A DNA stretch of 64,000 nt from Parapristionchus giblindavisi (Eukaryota > Nematoda > Chromadorea > Rhabditida > Diplogasteridae). Location of the stretch: NCBI GenBank assembly GCA_943737045.1, contig CALSFV010000042.1:688001-752000 (forward strand). Direction: 5' to 3'. Made by a program: the position numbers and the translations under genes. Below are positions 1-9,474 of the stretch, piece after piece (the stretch's first letter is position 1; every line of letters begins with the position of its first letter). The notes under the pieces are model-generated. The model saw only the letters and a list, made by a program, of their open reading frames with translations. It was not told the DNA's origin and did no database searches.

Positions 1-41
1 GTGCAGAGCTGAGAATAAAATTAGCACGGGGTGTACCTTTG
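1..41. repeat. MITE family A, right half
   Basis: The window opens inside a copy of family A. The text ends with the family terminus: a gagctgagaat-like stem remnant, then attagcacggggtg and a CTTT end. The other half lies outside the window. Full copies elsewhere run TTAAAGG-cacaccccgagctaattt...ctctccgctctggc...loop...gccagagcggagag...aaattagctcggggtg-CCTTTAA. Confidence 0.6.
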
Positions 42-42
42 C

Positions 43-1417
43 CTCAACCAAGAACATATTCAAACGATAGCCGAGATAACACAAATTTCTAGGATGAAAG
101 TCCTTCGATTACTAGCTGAAAATTCGATGTCCATGAGCGTCCACACGAAGTATTTGCATCGACAGTTTGTTTCGGTAAGAATCGAAAATTTTTTGTTGAG
201 AACGTTTAATTTTTTAGCAAAAAAACATGAGTCCGATTCTGGATATCTAAGCGTTTGGTCTCTGTGATAACATCGTAATTGCATGTTTTCGAATCCCCTC
301 ACATTTTGTTCGGTCTCACTAACAATAAGTCAGAACTGCTTTGAATCGCAAAGCCATGTTCCAAATTGCTCTAGTCTGTCTGGCTTTCATATAACGTATC
401 ATTAGCCATAATAGATATCTATCAACGAACGCCATGCGATACAAAGAACATTTATTTTCCTATTCTATTACTAATTTCAATTCGCAATCAATAATATTTT
501 AAAAATTCTATAAAACGCTATAATCCAGACAATCGGTCGTTAAGAATAATATTGATCCTGTTAGCACATCATATGCAAAGTGGGCAAAATCATGTCAATA
601 ATTTTATGTTGATGCTTATTCAGACGCTAACTCTGCAAGCCACCCTGCCTGGTTTCACGATGATGGCTCTTCTGACCGTGGTCTTGGCACTGTTCGATCT
701 GGTGCACAGTGAGGCACTAGAAATGACGTGTATGATTGTGAGTTTTTGGGTTTTTTTTTTTGGGTTTTGGGTTTTTGGGTTTTGGGGCTGCGGTATACCG
801 GACCAATACCTGTATCAATATCGGAAATACCGAAAGTCATCAATTCGAATGACTAAGGAAGCCGAAACAGTGCCAAGAGTATATTCCAGGGTGATTTTAA
901 GACATTCAAATCGGACAAATACCTTTTTAAAACTGTATGCAAAGTGACACAGGTCTCTTGGCAAATTGCCAGCAAGCGAAGAAATATTCTCTCAAAACAT
1001 GAATTTATTATGATAAGAGTTCTTTTCAGATAGCTGAAATGCCATCGCTACTCAGTCCTCTCATTGTCATCTGGCACATCCGAAGCTATTACAAGTATGT
1101 TTCTATTTATATTATATTACTTTTAATAATTAATTATAATAATAATTATTTTTATTCCTTCACTTGAACGCATCGGGGAATAGAGTGCATGTATACATAC
1201 TTTTTATATACATGCTGATACGATCACTATCACTGTGCATGCATAACATATTTTCTACATTCTACTAATTATTAACTTAATATTGCATTATATTTGCATA
1301 TTCTACTTTGATAACGTTTCCTATTTCAGCGCCATATTGTCATGCGTTTGCTGCGTGAGGAGGAACACAGTGGCGACGCCTTCACCGATGAAAACATATC
1401 AGCCTTCATTCTTTTGA
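43..1417 (+). CDS. Str-superfamily seven-transmembrane chemoreceptor, C-terminal part
   Basis: This is the 3' end of a nematode serpentine chemoreceptor (str/srd/srh-like). Such proteins sit in ciliated sensory neurons and bind odorants. Exons by phase closure: up to 174 (donor GTAAGA; the 5' edge is not resolvable because the window begins here), 624-854ish exon ending before GTGAGT at 738, 1030-1093ish ending before GTATGT, and 1330-1417 with stop TGA 1415-1417. The joined text gives a third-loop region with MSMS-x-HTK-x-LHRQF, then TLTLQA-x-LPGF opening TM6, then PSLLSPLIVIWHIRSYY as TM7, and a short tail with CVCC and basic residues. The MS-x-x-TK...LQ...LP and SPLI...YR-like patterns are typical of the Str superfamily. 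The usual Arg after the last Tyr is Asn here. Family-level assignment is uncertain. An AATAAA sits at 1637, about 220 bases past the stop. Intron 1 (175-623) holds nothing I recognise. Confidence 0.68.
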
Positions 1418-1726
1418 AAATTTTTCAATCAATCATAGTAAAGCATAGATAGTACGATAAAGACTTGGCTAGCTACGTACGTTGAAAGCGATCTACAACA
1501 ATGCGCCACAGAATACAGAATTCACAAATACTACATTTTTATTTTTTATCAGAAACATCAATCAAAAGGTTTCGAATGTATATATGATATGTTTACGATC
1601 CTTAAACTGCATTATAACGCTGATATCAATAATATGAATAAAACACGATAGAATTGTTATGCTGCCTTTATTATTTTTTATGATGTTGCATACGAAAAAA
1701 GAGCTAAAAGATATTGCTCAGGTTTT

Positions 1727-1846
1727 AAAGGGGCTGACACCTTTCTCAACGATCTCTTCAACGCTCTACGCTCTCTCGTGGTTAGAGAACAGAGAAGTGG
1801 TGTGCGAGATGAAGAGGCAATTGAGAAAGGTCACTCTCCCTTTAAG
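1727..1846. repeat. MITE family B
   Basis: Hairpin with TTAA-side ends AAAGGGG...CCCTTTAA. The arm reads acctttctcaac..ctcttca and returns as tgaagagg..attgagaaaggt, around a loop with gttagagaacagag. Other copies in the window share ends, arm and loop. Confidence 0.8.
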
Positions 1847-2151
1847 TGAAGTAGATCGGTACATTACGATTTTTGGTTTTCTTTCCCAAATAATTTCTCA
1901 CCAAACAGGGCGGATTCATGATTTGTTACTCCAGTGAAACTCCACTGTTTGGTAGCAGACTAGGCCAATCTCTCAATAGAATATATGAATAAATCTCCAC
2001 CAAGAGGTGGATGGAACTTGAGGATATTGGCGTGACGACGAATTGAAACCTAAAAATTGATACAAGATATTTTTTAACAAATACATTTGGATGATGACCA
2101 TGAATGGTGCATATGAAAGTAATATTATTTTTAATGTGGTTTTTCGCTTCT

Positions 2152-2386
2152 TAAAGGGAGCGTAACCTCTCTCAATGGTCTCTTCGACGCGCAATGCTCT
2201 CTCGCTGTTAGAGAACAGAAAAATAGTGCGCGCAATGAAGAGACCATTGAGAGAGGTAACGCTCCCTTTAAAGTGACACTCCGAGCTAATTTGAAACTCT
2301 ACGCTCTCGCCACACTCTCTCGCTTTCTTTGTCTGCAATAGAGCATTGCTAATGCGGAGAGAAAATTAAATTGGGGTGTTCCTTTA
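2152..2386. repeat. MITE family B followed directly by MITE family A
   Basis: A B copy (2152-2272; ends AAAGGGAGCG / CGCTCCCTTTAAA) runs directly into an A copy (about 2268-2386; gagctaatttgaaact ... attaaattggggtg-ttcctttaa). The two share the junction CCCTTTAAAG, so one probably inserted at the TTAA end of the other. The same B-A tandem recurs at 53231-53465. Confidence 0.75.
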
Positions 2387-2423
2387 AAGAAAATAGAACC
2401 TCAAAAGTTTTCCTAATATTGTC

Positions 2424-2600
2424 CGTATAAAATGTACTTACGCATAATTGCATTGCTACTGCTGCTAAACAGAGGAAGAACTATCGATTAACTCCCCACA
2501 CTCTTTCCTCCTTTCCTTCCTCTAAACACAGAAATTCATTGTGGCAGTGGTTGGCTACTCTCGTACCAAATAAACAAGTGTATTTTATACGGTCAATAGA
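2424..2600. repeat. MITE family L
   Basis: Short element with inverted ends ttgtccgtataaaatgtact ... agtgtattttatacgg-tcaa. The interior contains a CT-rich stretch and a ggcagtggttggctact motif. Copies of the same family lie at 14815-15030 and 21775-22012. Confidence 0.75.
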
Positions 2601-2812
2601 GGTAAAAGCAAATATAATACATAATTCTGTACAAAAAATATTTCATTAAATACCCGTGTTACCAAAAAACTAGGTATATGAATTATTTATCTTAATTGCA
2701 CACATTATTTGTGCTCTCTGTTAATCGGTAAAGATGAATTAGTTATTATTATACTCTGACCAGAGAGTAGCGGTGGATCGTCCCTCACTTCTCAACGAAT
2801 CTACTTCGAGCA

Positions 2813-3519
2813 ATGCATGCTCAGTCTACGGCCTTAGGCTCCTCTACGGTCTCCGCGGATTTGCTGAATGAACTGGCTTGTGATCAAGTGCACAATGAAC
2901 TTTGCAGCCATTGTCAACTAATAAAACTGCTCATAACAACCGCGCAGACACTTCATGCCTGTCTGGGAGATACATCAAACATCGAAGCAACGCAGGTGAC
3001 CAGCATTCGCAAGGACTGCTTGTACAGACTGAAGAAGTGCCTCAGGGAGGCGAGAAGTGTCTATCGTAGCTCCGCCCAGAACTATCGAGACTACAAACTC
3101 GCTCAATCGATAAGAGAGCTCATTCTGGAATGGCCTGGGACAAAGGCTCGTACGCAGTCTGCTCAGTTTAGCCTCGACAAGAGCCGTTTGGAGGTAATAG
3201 TATCTTTATGTAGGATTCAGGTAAGCATGGTAATGAGATAGAAAAATACATTAGGGACACATAAATACAATGCCAGAACGAGGTAGTAAGGTTGAATTAA
3301 TGCATCGTTACATTTCCCGTACGTGCCTACGCCGTAATCCCCTCCGCCGCGTCTCCGTTGTTACGGCGGAGGTTACGCGGCGCAGGCACGTAAGTCAAAT
3401 GTAACGATGCACAACAGATTATGATGAAATAATTAAAACTCTGAAGCATTCAGATCATTGAAGACGAGCCTTTCACGTGCTCTCAATGTGCAAAGGAATC
3501 CAAGAAGAACGATGACTAA
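2813..3519 (+). CDS. Two-exon gene of unknown function, cysteine-containing
   Basis: Exon 1 is 2813-3220 and ends CAG|GTAAGC in phase 0. Exon 2 is 3454-3519 after ATTCAG and stops at TAA 3517-3519. The joined product is 157 residues, which needs no frame adjustment. It has no signal peptide or membrane segment. The N-terminal half has CDQ..., LCSHCQ and HACLGD. The middle is basic and helical (RKDCLYRLKKCLREARS, then YRSSAQNYRDYK). The new C-terminal exon gives EDEPFTCSQCAKESKKNDD, a CxxC pair that could be half a zinc ribbon. I do not recognise the family. The GC content of the exon is clearly higher than its surroundings, which supports coding. The start could be further upstream, but no in-frame ATG with better context is visible. 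The intron holds a hairpin repeat. Confidence 0.6.
3296..3415. repeat. Hairpin repeat related to family C, in an intron
   Basis: Inverted ends tgcatcgttacattt / aaatgtaacgatgca flank GC-rich arms (acgtgcctacgccgtaa / ttacgcggcgcaggcacgt) with a core ccgccgcgtctccg. The core and ends resemble the family C elements at 20533 and 46536, but the copy is shorter and I see no clean target duplication. Confidence 0.65.
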
Positions 3520-3939
3520 GAACGTAAACGATGAAAACATCGCAATTCCAATTGCATCATATTATATGATAAGCTTCGCCCACTTTCTCTATTGACTGGC
3601 ACAGATATCGTTCATAACATTTGCCTTTAGTCTTTTGGCATTGTATTATCTGATAAACTTATGAGAAAAGTTTACTGTAAGCATGTCAAGCACTAAGCAC
3701 TTTTTAATTAAACAAATTATGAACTTCCTTTCACATTTCGTTTCCACGAAAAGATAAACCAATACGATCATTTAAATTATTCAATTATTGTTGTGCAATT
3801 GCTACAAGAACATTGAAGATGCATAATACTTTATCAAAGCTCGTGAATTTTACCGAATTTACAGAAAAATAAACACGTATATGGGTTGATTCGTCCTTAA
3901 CGAACTATCTGACTAGAACAAACCAGTGAACAGATTAAA

Positions 3940-4255
3940 AATGAGCCCTTTAAGGCATATCCCGAACCAATTTGAAACTATTCGCTCTGGTCACACTCTG
4001 TCGCATCCTTTGTCTGCAGAGAGTGTTGCCCATTCGGGGATTAAAATTAGCTTGGGCGTGGCTTACAAGATTTTCATATCTTTGGTAATGGAAAACTGTT
4101 TAAAAGTTGCGAGAGGGAAAAGGCAAACATAAACGATTAATTAAACACTCCGAGCTAATTTTACTCTCCGCTCTGGCAACGCTCTCTCGTAGACAAAGAA
4201 AGCTAGATAGCATTGTCAGAGCGGAGACTTTCAAATTAGCTTGGGGTATCTAGTG
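3940..4255. repeat. Two MITE family A copies (one degenerate)
   Basis: A diverged copy spans about 3940-4072: cccgaaccaatttgaaact..tcgctctgg ... aaattagcttgggcgtg. A cleaner copy spans 4143-4252: gagctaattttactctccgc, loop with tagacaaagaaagc, then aaattagcttggggt. No gene is visible between 3520 and 4386. Confidence 0.65.
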
Positions 4256-4386
4256 CCTTCAATGCAACGATGACGCGACGAACATTCGACGTTTCCTTTG
4301 CTCTGCCAATATCGAGGCGAGTGTCTCGCTTTGGTAGTCAACCTAAATATTGATTCTTACAATTAGATCTATTGATTTTTCTGTTT

Positions 4387-7300
4387 TCAAAACAAGTTTT
4401 GGTCAATCAATAACTTTGGTCCTGTCTTAAAGGGAGCGTTGCCTCTCTCAATGATCTCTGCATTGTGCATACTATTCCTCCGTTCTCTAACAACGAGAGA
4501 GCATTGCGCGTCAAAGAAACGATTGATTGTGAGTGAGGTTACGCTCCCTTTAAACCATATCAGTTTGGTACCCACAGTGGTGCGCGCGCGACTGCAGCAC
4601 AGTACGAATCTGATTCGGTCCATAAGTCGTTCCGAGAGTATACGATAGTACCGTACTAGACACAGATTGAACAGACAGAAGTACAGTGGGAAGAGGTGGT
4701 ACAGCCACTTGGCGATCTGCAAATTTAGTATTCGTTATTGCTGGAAAAAAAAACAAGCTACTAATTCATGTATGGATTGTGTAGATTATTTAGATGTTTA
4801 GGTAGTTGTATTTTTGCTTATGATTGTGTTGATTTATAATATTTTAGACAAATTCTCGAATATTCCTTCAAATTCAGCAACAATTAGCCATTTTTTTTCA
4901 CGAAACACAGTCACTATGAATGAAAACAAAACGTACTTTAAACGCCCAGTCAAGACCAGTGGCGACAATCTGATCACCGTGTGCCGATCCAGTAGCGATG
5001 ACAAAGTCGAAATTCGCCTGCATTTTGTTGCCGTTAAAGGGACATAATCTATTTTACAGACATAAAATTGATACATTCTACAATGCACAAAAGGTTCCAG
5101 AGCTTTTATGCACACCCCGACCTAATTTGAAACTCTCCTATCTGGCGATGTTCTCTTGCTTTCTGTTATTACGAGAGAGAGAGCGTTGCCAGAGCGGAAA
5201 TTCTAATCATCTTGAAGGTAGCTTAACCTAGGCATCTCAGTCGGTAGTTCGCAGTCGGTATTTAGTATACAGTAGCGCCGCAAAGTCTTAATACACATTT
5301 TAGTTCTGCTGCCATTTTGGCGTCAGATGAGATATCAAGCTGAAACTTGTACATGATGTGCCCACAATATGTACGTATTCGATCCTCTTATAAGGTCTCA
5401 CGGGCCTTTCTGGTTATTGCATAGTGATGACGCTACCGAACAACACTTTTTCGAAAATTCATTATTCTTTCAGGGATTTCGTCGTACTCATCAAACTTCG
5501 TAAGCAGTAAGAGAACAACAAGGCCTATCCAGAAAAAAAGTTTCAGGTTACTGCGAATTCGGGTATTGGCTGCAGACTTGCTGCAACTTCGCAGTCGCAA
5601 AATCATATCTCGGCTTCTAGAAGAGCTTTAAAGGAGTTCAAAGCAGCAAACTGATTATCTCGGTGAATCCTAATGATCCTGTAAGTATGGTAGCGCTAGC
5701 CCATCATTCACCCCCATGGATCGAAAAAAATCACTTTTTAAAAAGACCCAACTTTGAAAATCACAATTCTGGGGGCGGACATTGTAAAATTCTGGTTTTT
5801 GGATAGGAATGTTAAAAATATATTAATTAATCTATTCCCTGCGATTGCTATTCTTTCTTGCCTGCGGCAGTCGATTATCTGAAGGATAGTCGTTTAGGCC
5901 GCGCTCCCTTTTCATCACGCGACCCGCAAACATTTTTGGGCCTTCGACATTGCTCAATGACGATTTTGCCGCTTATTGTGATTTTGGTTAGTCAGGATAG
6001 AGAGACACTTTATGAATCGAGCTTTTGATCTTTGACCTTGGTGTTTTCGATCTTTGATCTTTTATCTTTGCTCATTTTTCGTCAAATTTTGCTCAAAATC
6101 ACAATGAAAAGTTGTTTCATTCGATAACAGAAGATCAACAACGCTTTCTTTTATAGACCACGATGTTCAGGAGTAGCGACATTACGTTTTAGAGTTATTT
6201 CATCTATCAAATCTCGTCGCGCAATGTCGATGACCCAGAAATGTTTGAGAAGGGAGCGCGGCCTAAACGACTATCCTTCAGATAATCGACTGCCGCAGGC
6301 AAGAAAGAATAGCAATCGCTCTAAAAAGCGGGGAATAGATTAATTAATATATTTTTAACATTCCTATCCAAAAACCAGAATTTTACAAAGTCCGTCCCCA
6401 GAATTGTGATTTTTCAAAGTTGGGTCTTTTTAAAAAGTGATTCTTTTCGATCCATGAGGGTGAATGATGGGCTAGCGCTACCATACTTACAGGATCATTA
6501 GGATTCACCGAGATAATCAGTTTGCTGCTTTGAACTCCTTTGAACTCCTTCTAGAAGCCGAGATATGATTTTGCGACTGCGAAGTTGCAGCAAGTCTGCA
6601 GCCAATACCCGAATTCGCAGCAACCTGAAACTTTTTTTCTGGATAGGCCTTGTTGTTCTCTTAATGCTCACGAAGTTTGATGAGTACGAATATATCCCTG
6701 AAAGAATAATGAATTTTCGAAAAAGTGTTGTTCGGTAGCGTCATCACTATGCAATAACCAGAAAGGCCCGTGAGACCTTATAAGAGGATCGAATACGTAC
6801 ATACTGTGGGTACATCATGTACAAGTTTCAGCTTGATATCTCATCTGACGCCAAAATGGCAGCAGAACTAAAAAGTGTATTAAGACTTTGCGGCGCTACT
6901 GTATGGGAAATGAAGAAATTGAAAAAAAAACAAAGTCAGTCAGTGATACCTCCAAGAGTTTGAAGAAGAACGCAAGCCTCGTGAATAAATCCAACGTGAC
7001 AATCAGGAGGTTAACGCGTGGAAATGATCTGAAAAGGGTAGATCATTTCTAGAGACTAGACTTCTAGAGAGATCGAGACTTTTTCTTGCATGGGGGAACA
7101 CCCCCATGCTAATTTGACTCTCCGCTCAGCGCACACACTCTCATAGACAAAGAATGCGAGAGCGTGTGGCCAGAGTTTCAAATTAACGGAGAAATTGCTG
7201 TATATGCTATGCGACGGCCTCATTGTCATTGTTATTGCCACACCTGCTCAATGAAGAGTTCAATCTCGGTTCGAAAGCGTGCGGAGGAGCCACTCGGAAT

Positions 7301-9474
7301 GACGAAATCAACAGAAACAGGAACGATATCAGATGCGGAACGATCAGCAGGCAGATTCTGAATTTCATAAGTCAGAGATCAAAGATCAAAGATCAAAGTT
7401 CAAAGATCAAAGATCAAAGATCAGAATTCGCACCTCGAAAAGAGCGCGGCTTCAGCGCCCATGACAAAGGCCAGCGTGCGGAAGTCGATAAGGAGACAGG
7501 CGTAGATTAGGAAAGATAGGGTGAGGAGAAACGGGAAGCAAACGATGTTGGCGAACGGCGAATAGTCGGTGAAGAGGTTGAGGTATCTGGAAGAAGGCAT
7601 ACATCGTTATTAAAGCGACAACCCAAGCTAATTTGAAACTTTCCGCTCTGGCCACGTACGAGAAAGTATTGCCAATGCGGAGAGTAAAATTAGCTTGGGA
7701 TGTGCCTTTAAATAAATATTTATCGTTTTTCACAATTTAATAGAAGCTATATCACAGTATTATAATACAAACATTAGAACTAAAACAACGGATTTTGTAA
7801 AGTCCCTATTGAATTTTCTGAGTTCTTTGCATAATTATTTTCAGTTAAAATCTCATGAACCTCATAAAATACCGCTTTGCTGCCATACTGTGCACAAAGA
7901 CATTTTGGAAATGATTCATTGAGAAAACATCACAAGCGTTATCCAAATCAACATCGAACAAAGAAAAGAATAAAGTATACCTGTCGAGGGCGATACTGAA
8001 GAGGATCAGCCCAGATAAATAGAATCCGTTATCCACAATTTGATTGAGGAAAATCTCCTGCAATGAAAATGGGGTACTGTACATATTTCGAACATTTTAG
8101 AGTACTCGCTTTTTCGACAATAAGATAATAGTCAAAGGAGTGCTTCATCTAACTTGGCGTTGTAAAAAAACAATCGTTTTAAAATAAAGTGCGAAATTTC
8201 TTGATTTCAATAGTATTTTTCTTATACAAACATCTTTATGATGTATGATAAATAAATTATAATATTTAATTTACCTCGATAGCCTCCTTCAACCACGGTG
8301 CCATGCTCGATGAGAGATCTTTCCATATGAACGAAAGATCAAAGATCACTCCGAAAATCAGCCAAGAGAGCGAAAATATCATGTTGAACAGAAGAAGCAG
8401 CATTACAGATATGCGGAGTCTGGAATGAAAGTGTTCAATAAATCATTTTAATACTCATCATTATTTCTTATTCGTTTTCGATCATAATTTCCGAAAAGTT
8501 CTTAATGAGCGTTCTTCTTGTCGCACAAAAATTAACAATGAATATCTTCCCAGCGAGATCGTTTTCGCACTCACGCAAAGAAATAATTGCTCTACAATCC
8601 GAGCGAAAAAAGTTTTGTCGTGATTGTTGAAGGCAGAAATTGCACCATGCTGTCGCGGAATATCTCCAAAACAAAAAGAAAAAGAGAACAAAAACAACAC
8701 TTTCTCATTATGCGAGTATCCAAGGTTACAATGAAAAAAAACCGATGATTTATTGGGATTATTTTTTGTTTACATTGAGATTTGATTTTTTAAAACAATA
8801 TCACTCACTTCATCGTCTTCCTCTTGCTCTTCTGAATCCACAACGACGAGAATATGAAGAGATTCAATAGGAATGAGAATACATGGATGCAGAGGAGAAT
8901 GGCCAGTTCCCAGCCGCTATCGGCCGTTGTGAATGGAGAGGAGGAGTTGGAGCTGAAAGATCAAAGATCAAAGATTAAAGATCAATTCACAAAAATATAA
9001 TGACTACAAAAAGGATAGTACAATAGTTTCGTTGGTTTTCTACTAAAGTATTGAAGATGGTACTTGGAAATCCGAAAAGGAAAGCAAAGATTCGAATTCG
9101 CGCACACTAAAACCGCGCTGGAATTCAAATTCTGACTTCCAGGCTTTCATAGGTCTAAAAAAATGGAAAGTGGGAATTTCAATTTACGCAAAGGTGCAAA
9201 AAAGCCCTGGAAGTCGAATATTAGTGTTTCGATTTTTTGCACATGGTAGCGAGTTAGAAACTTAGTGCCAAACTTTTCAATTTTGACAACGATATACCAA
9301 ATGATTCGATCATGATTCTAACGATCAATACGCATATTTAGCAACGAAAAGTATTAAGAAATGTACAATTAGTTCCCGAAAAAATACGTAAACCTTTTCT
9401 TATGATTCTTACCTCTCATGACTGCGCCGCAGCAGTAATTGCGAAATCCAGATTGGCCGCGTTTCTTGATGCAT
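4387..9474 (-). CDS. Rhodopsin-like seven-transmembrane receptor, 9 exons
   Basis: Exons, minus strand: 9413-9474, 8809-8952, 8275-8419, 7981-8057, 7434-7586, 7244-7357, 6950-7028, 4937-5017, 4387-4716. All donors and acceptors are canonical and every phase closes, giving about 394 residues. TM1 lies near residues 34-57 after an NSSS glycosylation site. TM2 is near 70-95. TM3 ends with the class A motif D142-R143-Y144, split by an intron. TM4 is near 155-175, TM5 194-212, TM6 236-257 and TM7 288-307. The ligand is unknown. A putative splice acceptor (TTAATCAG) abuts the start ATG, as at trans-spliced nematode starts. Exon 9 runs through a family B MITE, so residues of roughly 340-381 are transposon-derived. 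The intron between exons 7 and 8 holds the 5267-6904 foldback. Subfamily assignment is not possible by eye. Confidence 0.75.
4430..4553. repeat. MITE family B inside the GPCR terminal exon
   Basis: Ends TTAAAGGGAGCG / CGCTCCCTTTAA with arm cctctctcaatgatct. The element lies wholly inside the open frame of GPCR exon 9 and is read on the minus strand without a stop. Confidence 0.85.
5108..5228. repeat. MITE family A (GPCR intron 7)
   Basis: Reads acctaatttgaaactctcc...gcgttgccagagcgga, with the right end decayed. It sits next to the foldback at 5267. Confidence 0.65.
5267..6904. mobile_element. Foldback element with arms of about 650 bp
   Basis: The left arm begins atacagtagcgccgcaaag and the right arm ends ctttgcggcgctactgtat. 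The arms match closely over about 650 bases, to ggccgcgctccctt (left) and aagggagcgcggcc (right). The match then weakens into a loop of about 250 bases (5960-6205) with gatctttgatctttga repeats. No transposase frame is visible. The element fills most of one GPCR intron. Small differences between the arms show it is not brand new. Confidence 0.85.
7087..7190. repeat. MITE family A (GPCR intron 6)
   Basis: Reads catgctaatttgactctccgc ... gccagagtttcaaatta around a loop with atagacaaagaatgcgag. A second copy in the next intron spans 7616-7716 (ccaagctaatttgaaact ... aaattagcttgggatgtgcc). Confidence 0.7.
7371..7431. repeat. GATCAAA tandem repeat
   Basis: About eight near-perfect copies of gatcaaa, in the GPCR intron between exons 5 and 6. 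The same unit or its complement recurs at 6025-6065, 8955-8985 and 54003-54040, always in introns or element loops and often close to a splice acceptor (gatctttcag). Confidence 0.8.
7616..7716. repeat. MITE family A (GPCR intron 4)
   Basis: Ends ccaagctaatttgaaact and aaattagcttgggatgtgcc-tttaa, with a shortened loop (acgtacgagaaagt). Confidence 0.7.

Noticed and set aside
7371..7431. CRISPR-like direct repeats
   Set aside because: Seven-base units without spacers in a eukaryotic intron; a simple tandem repeat.
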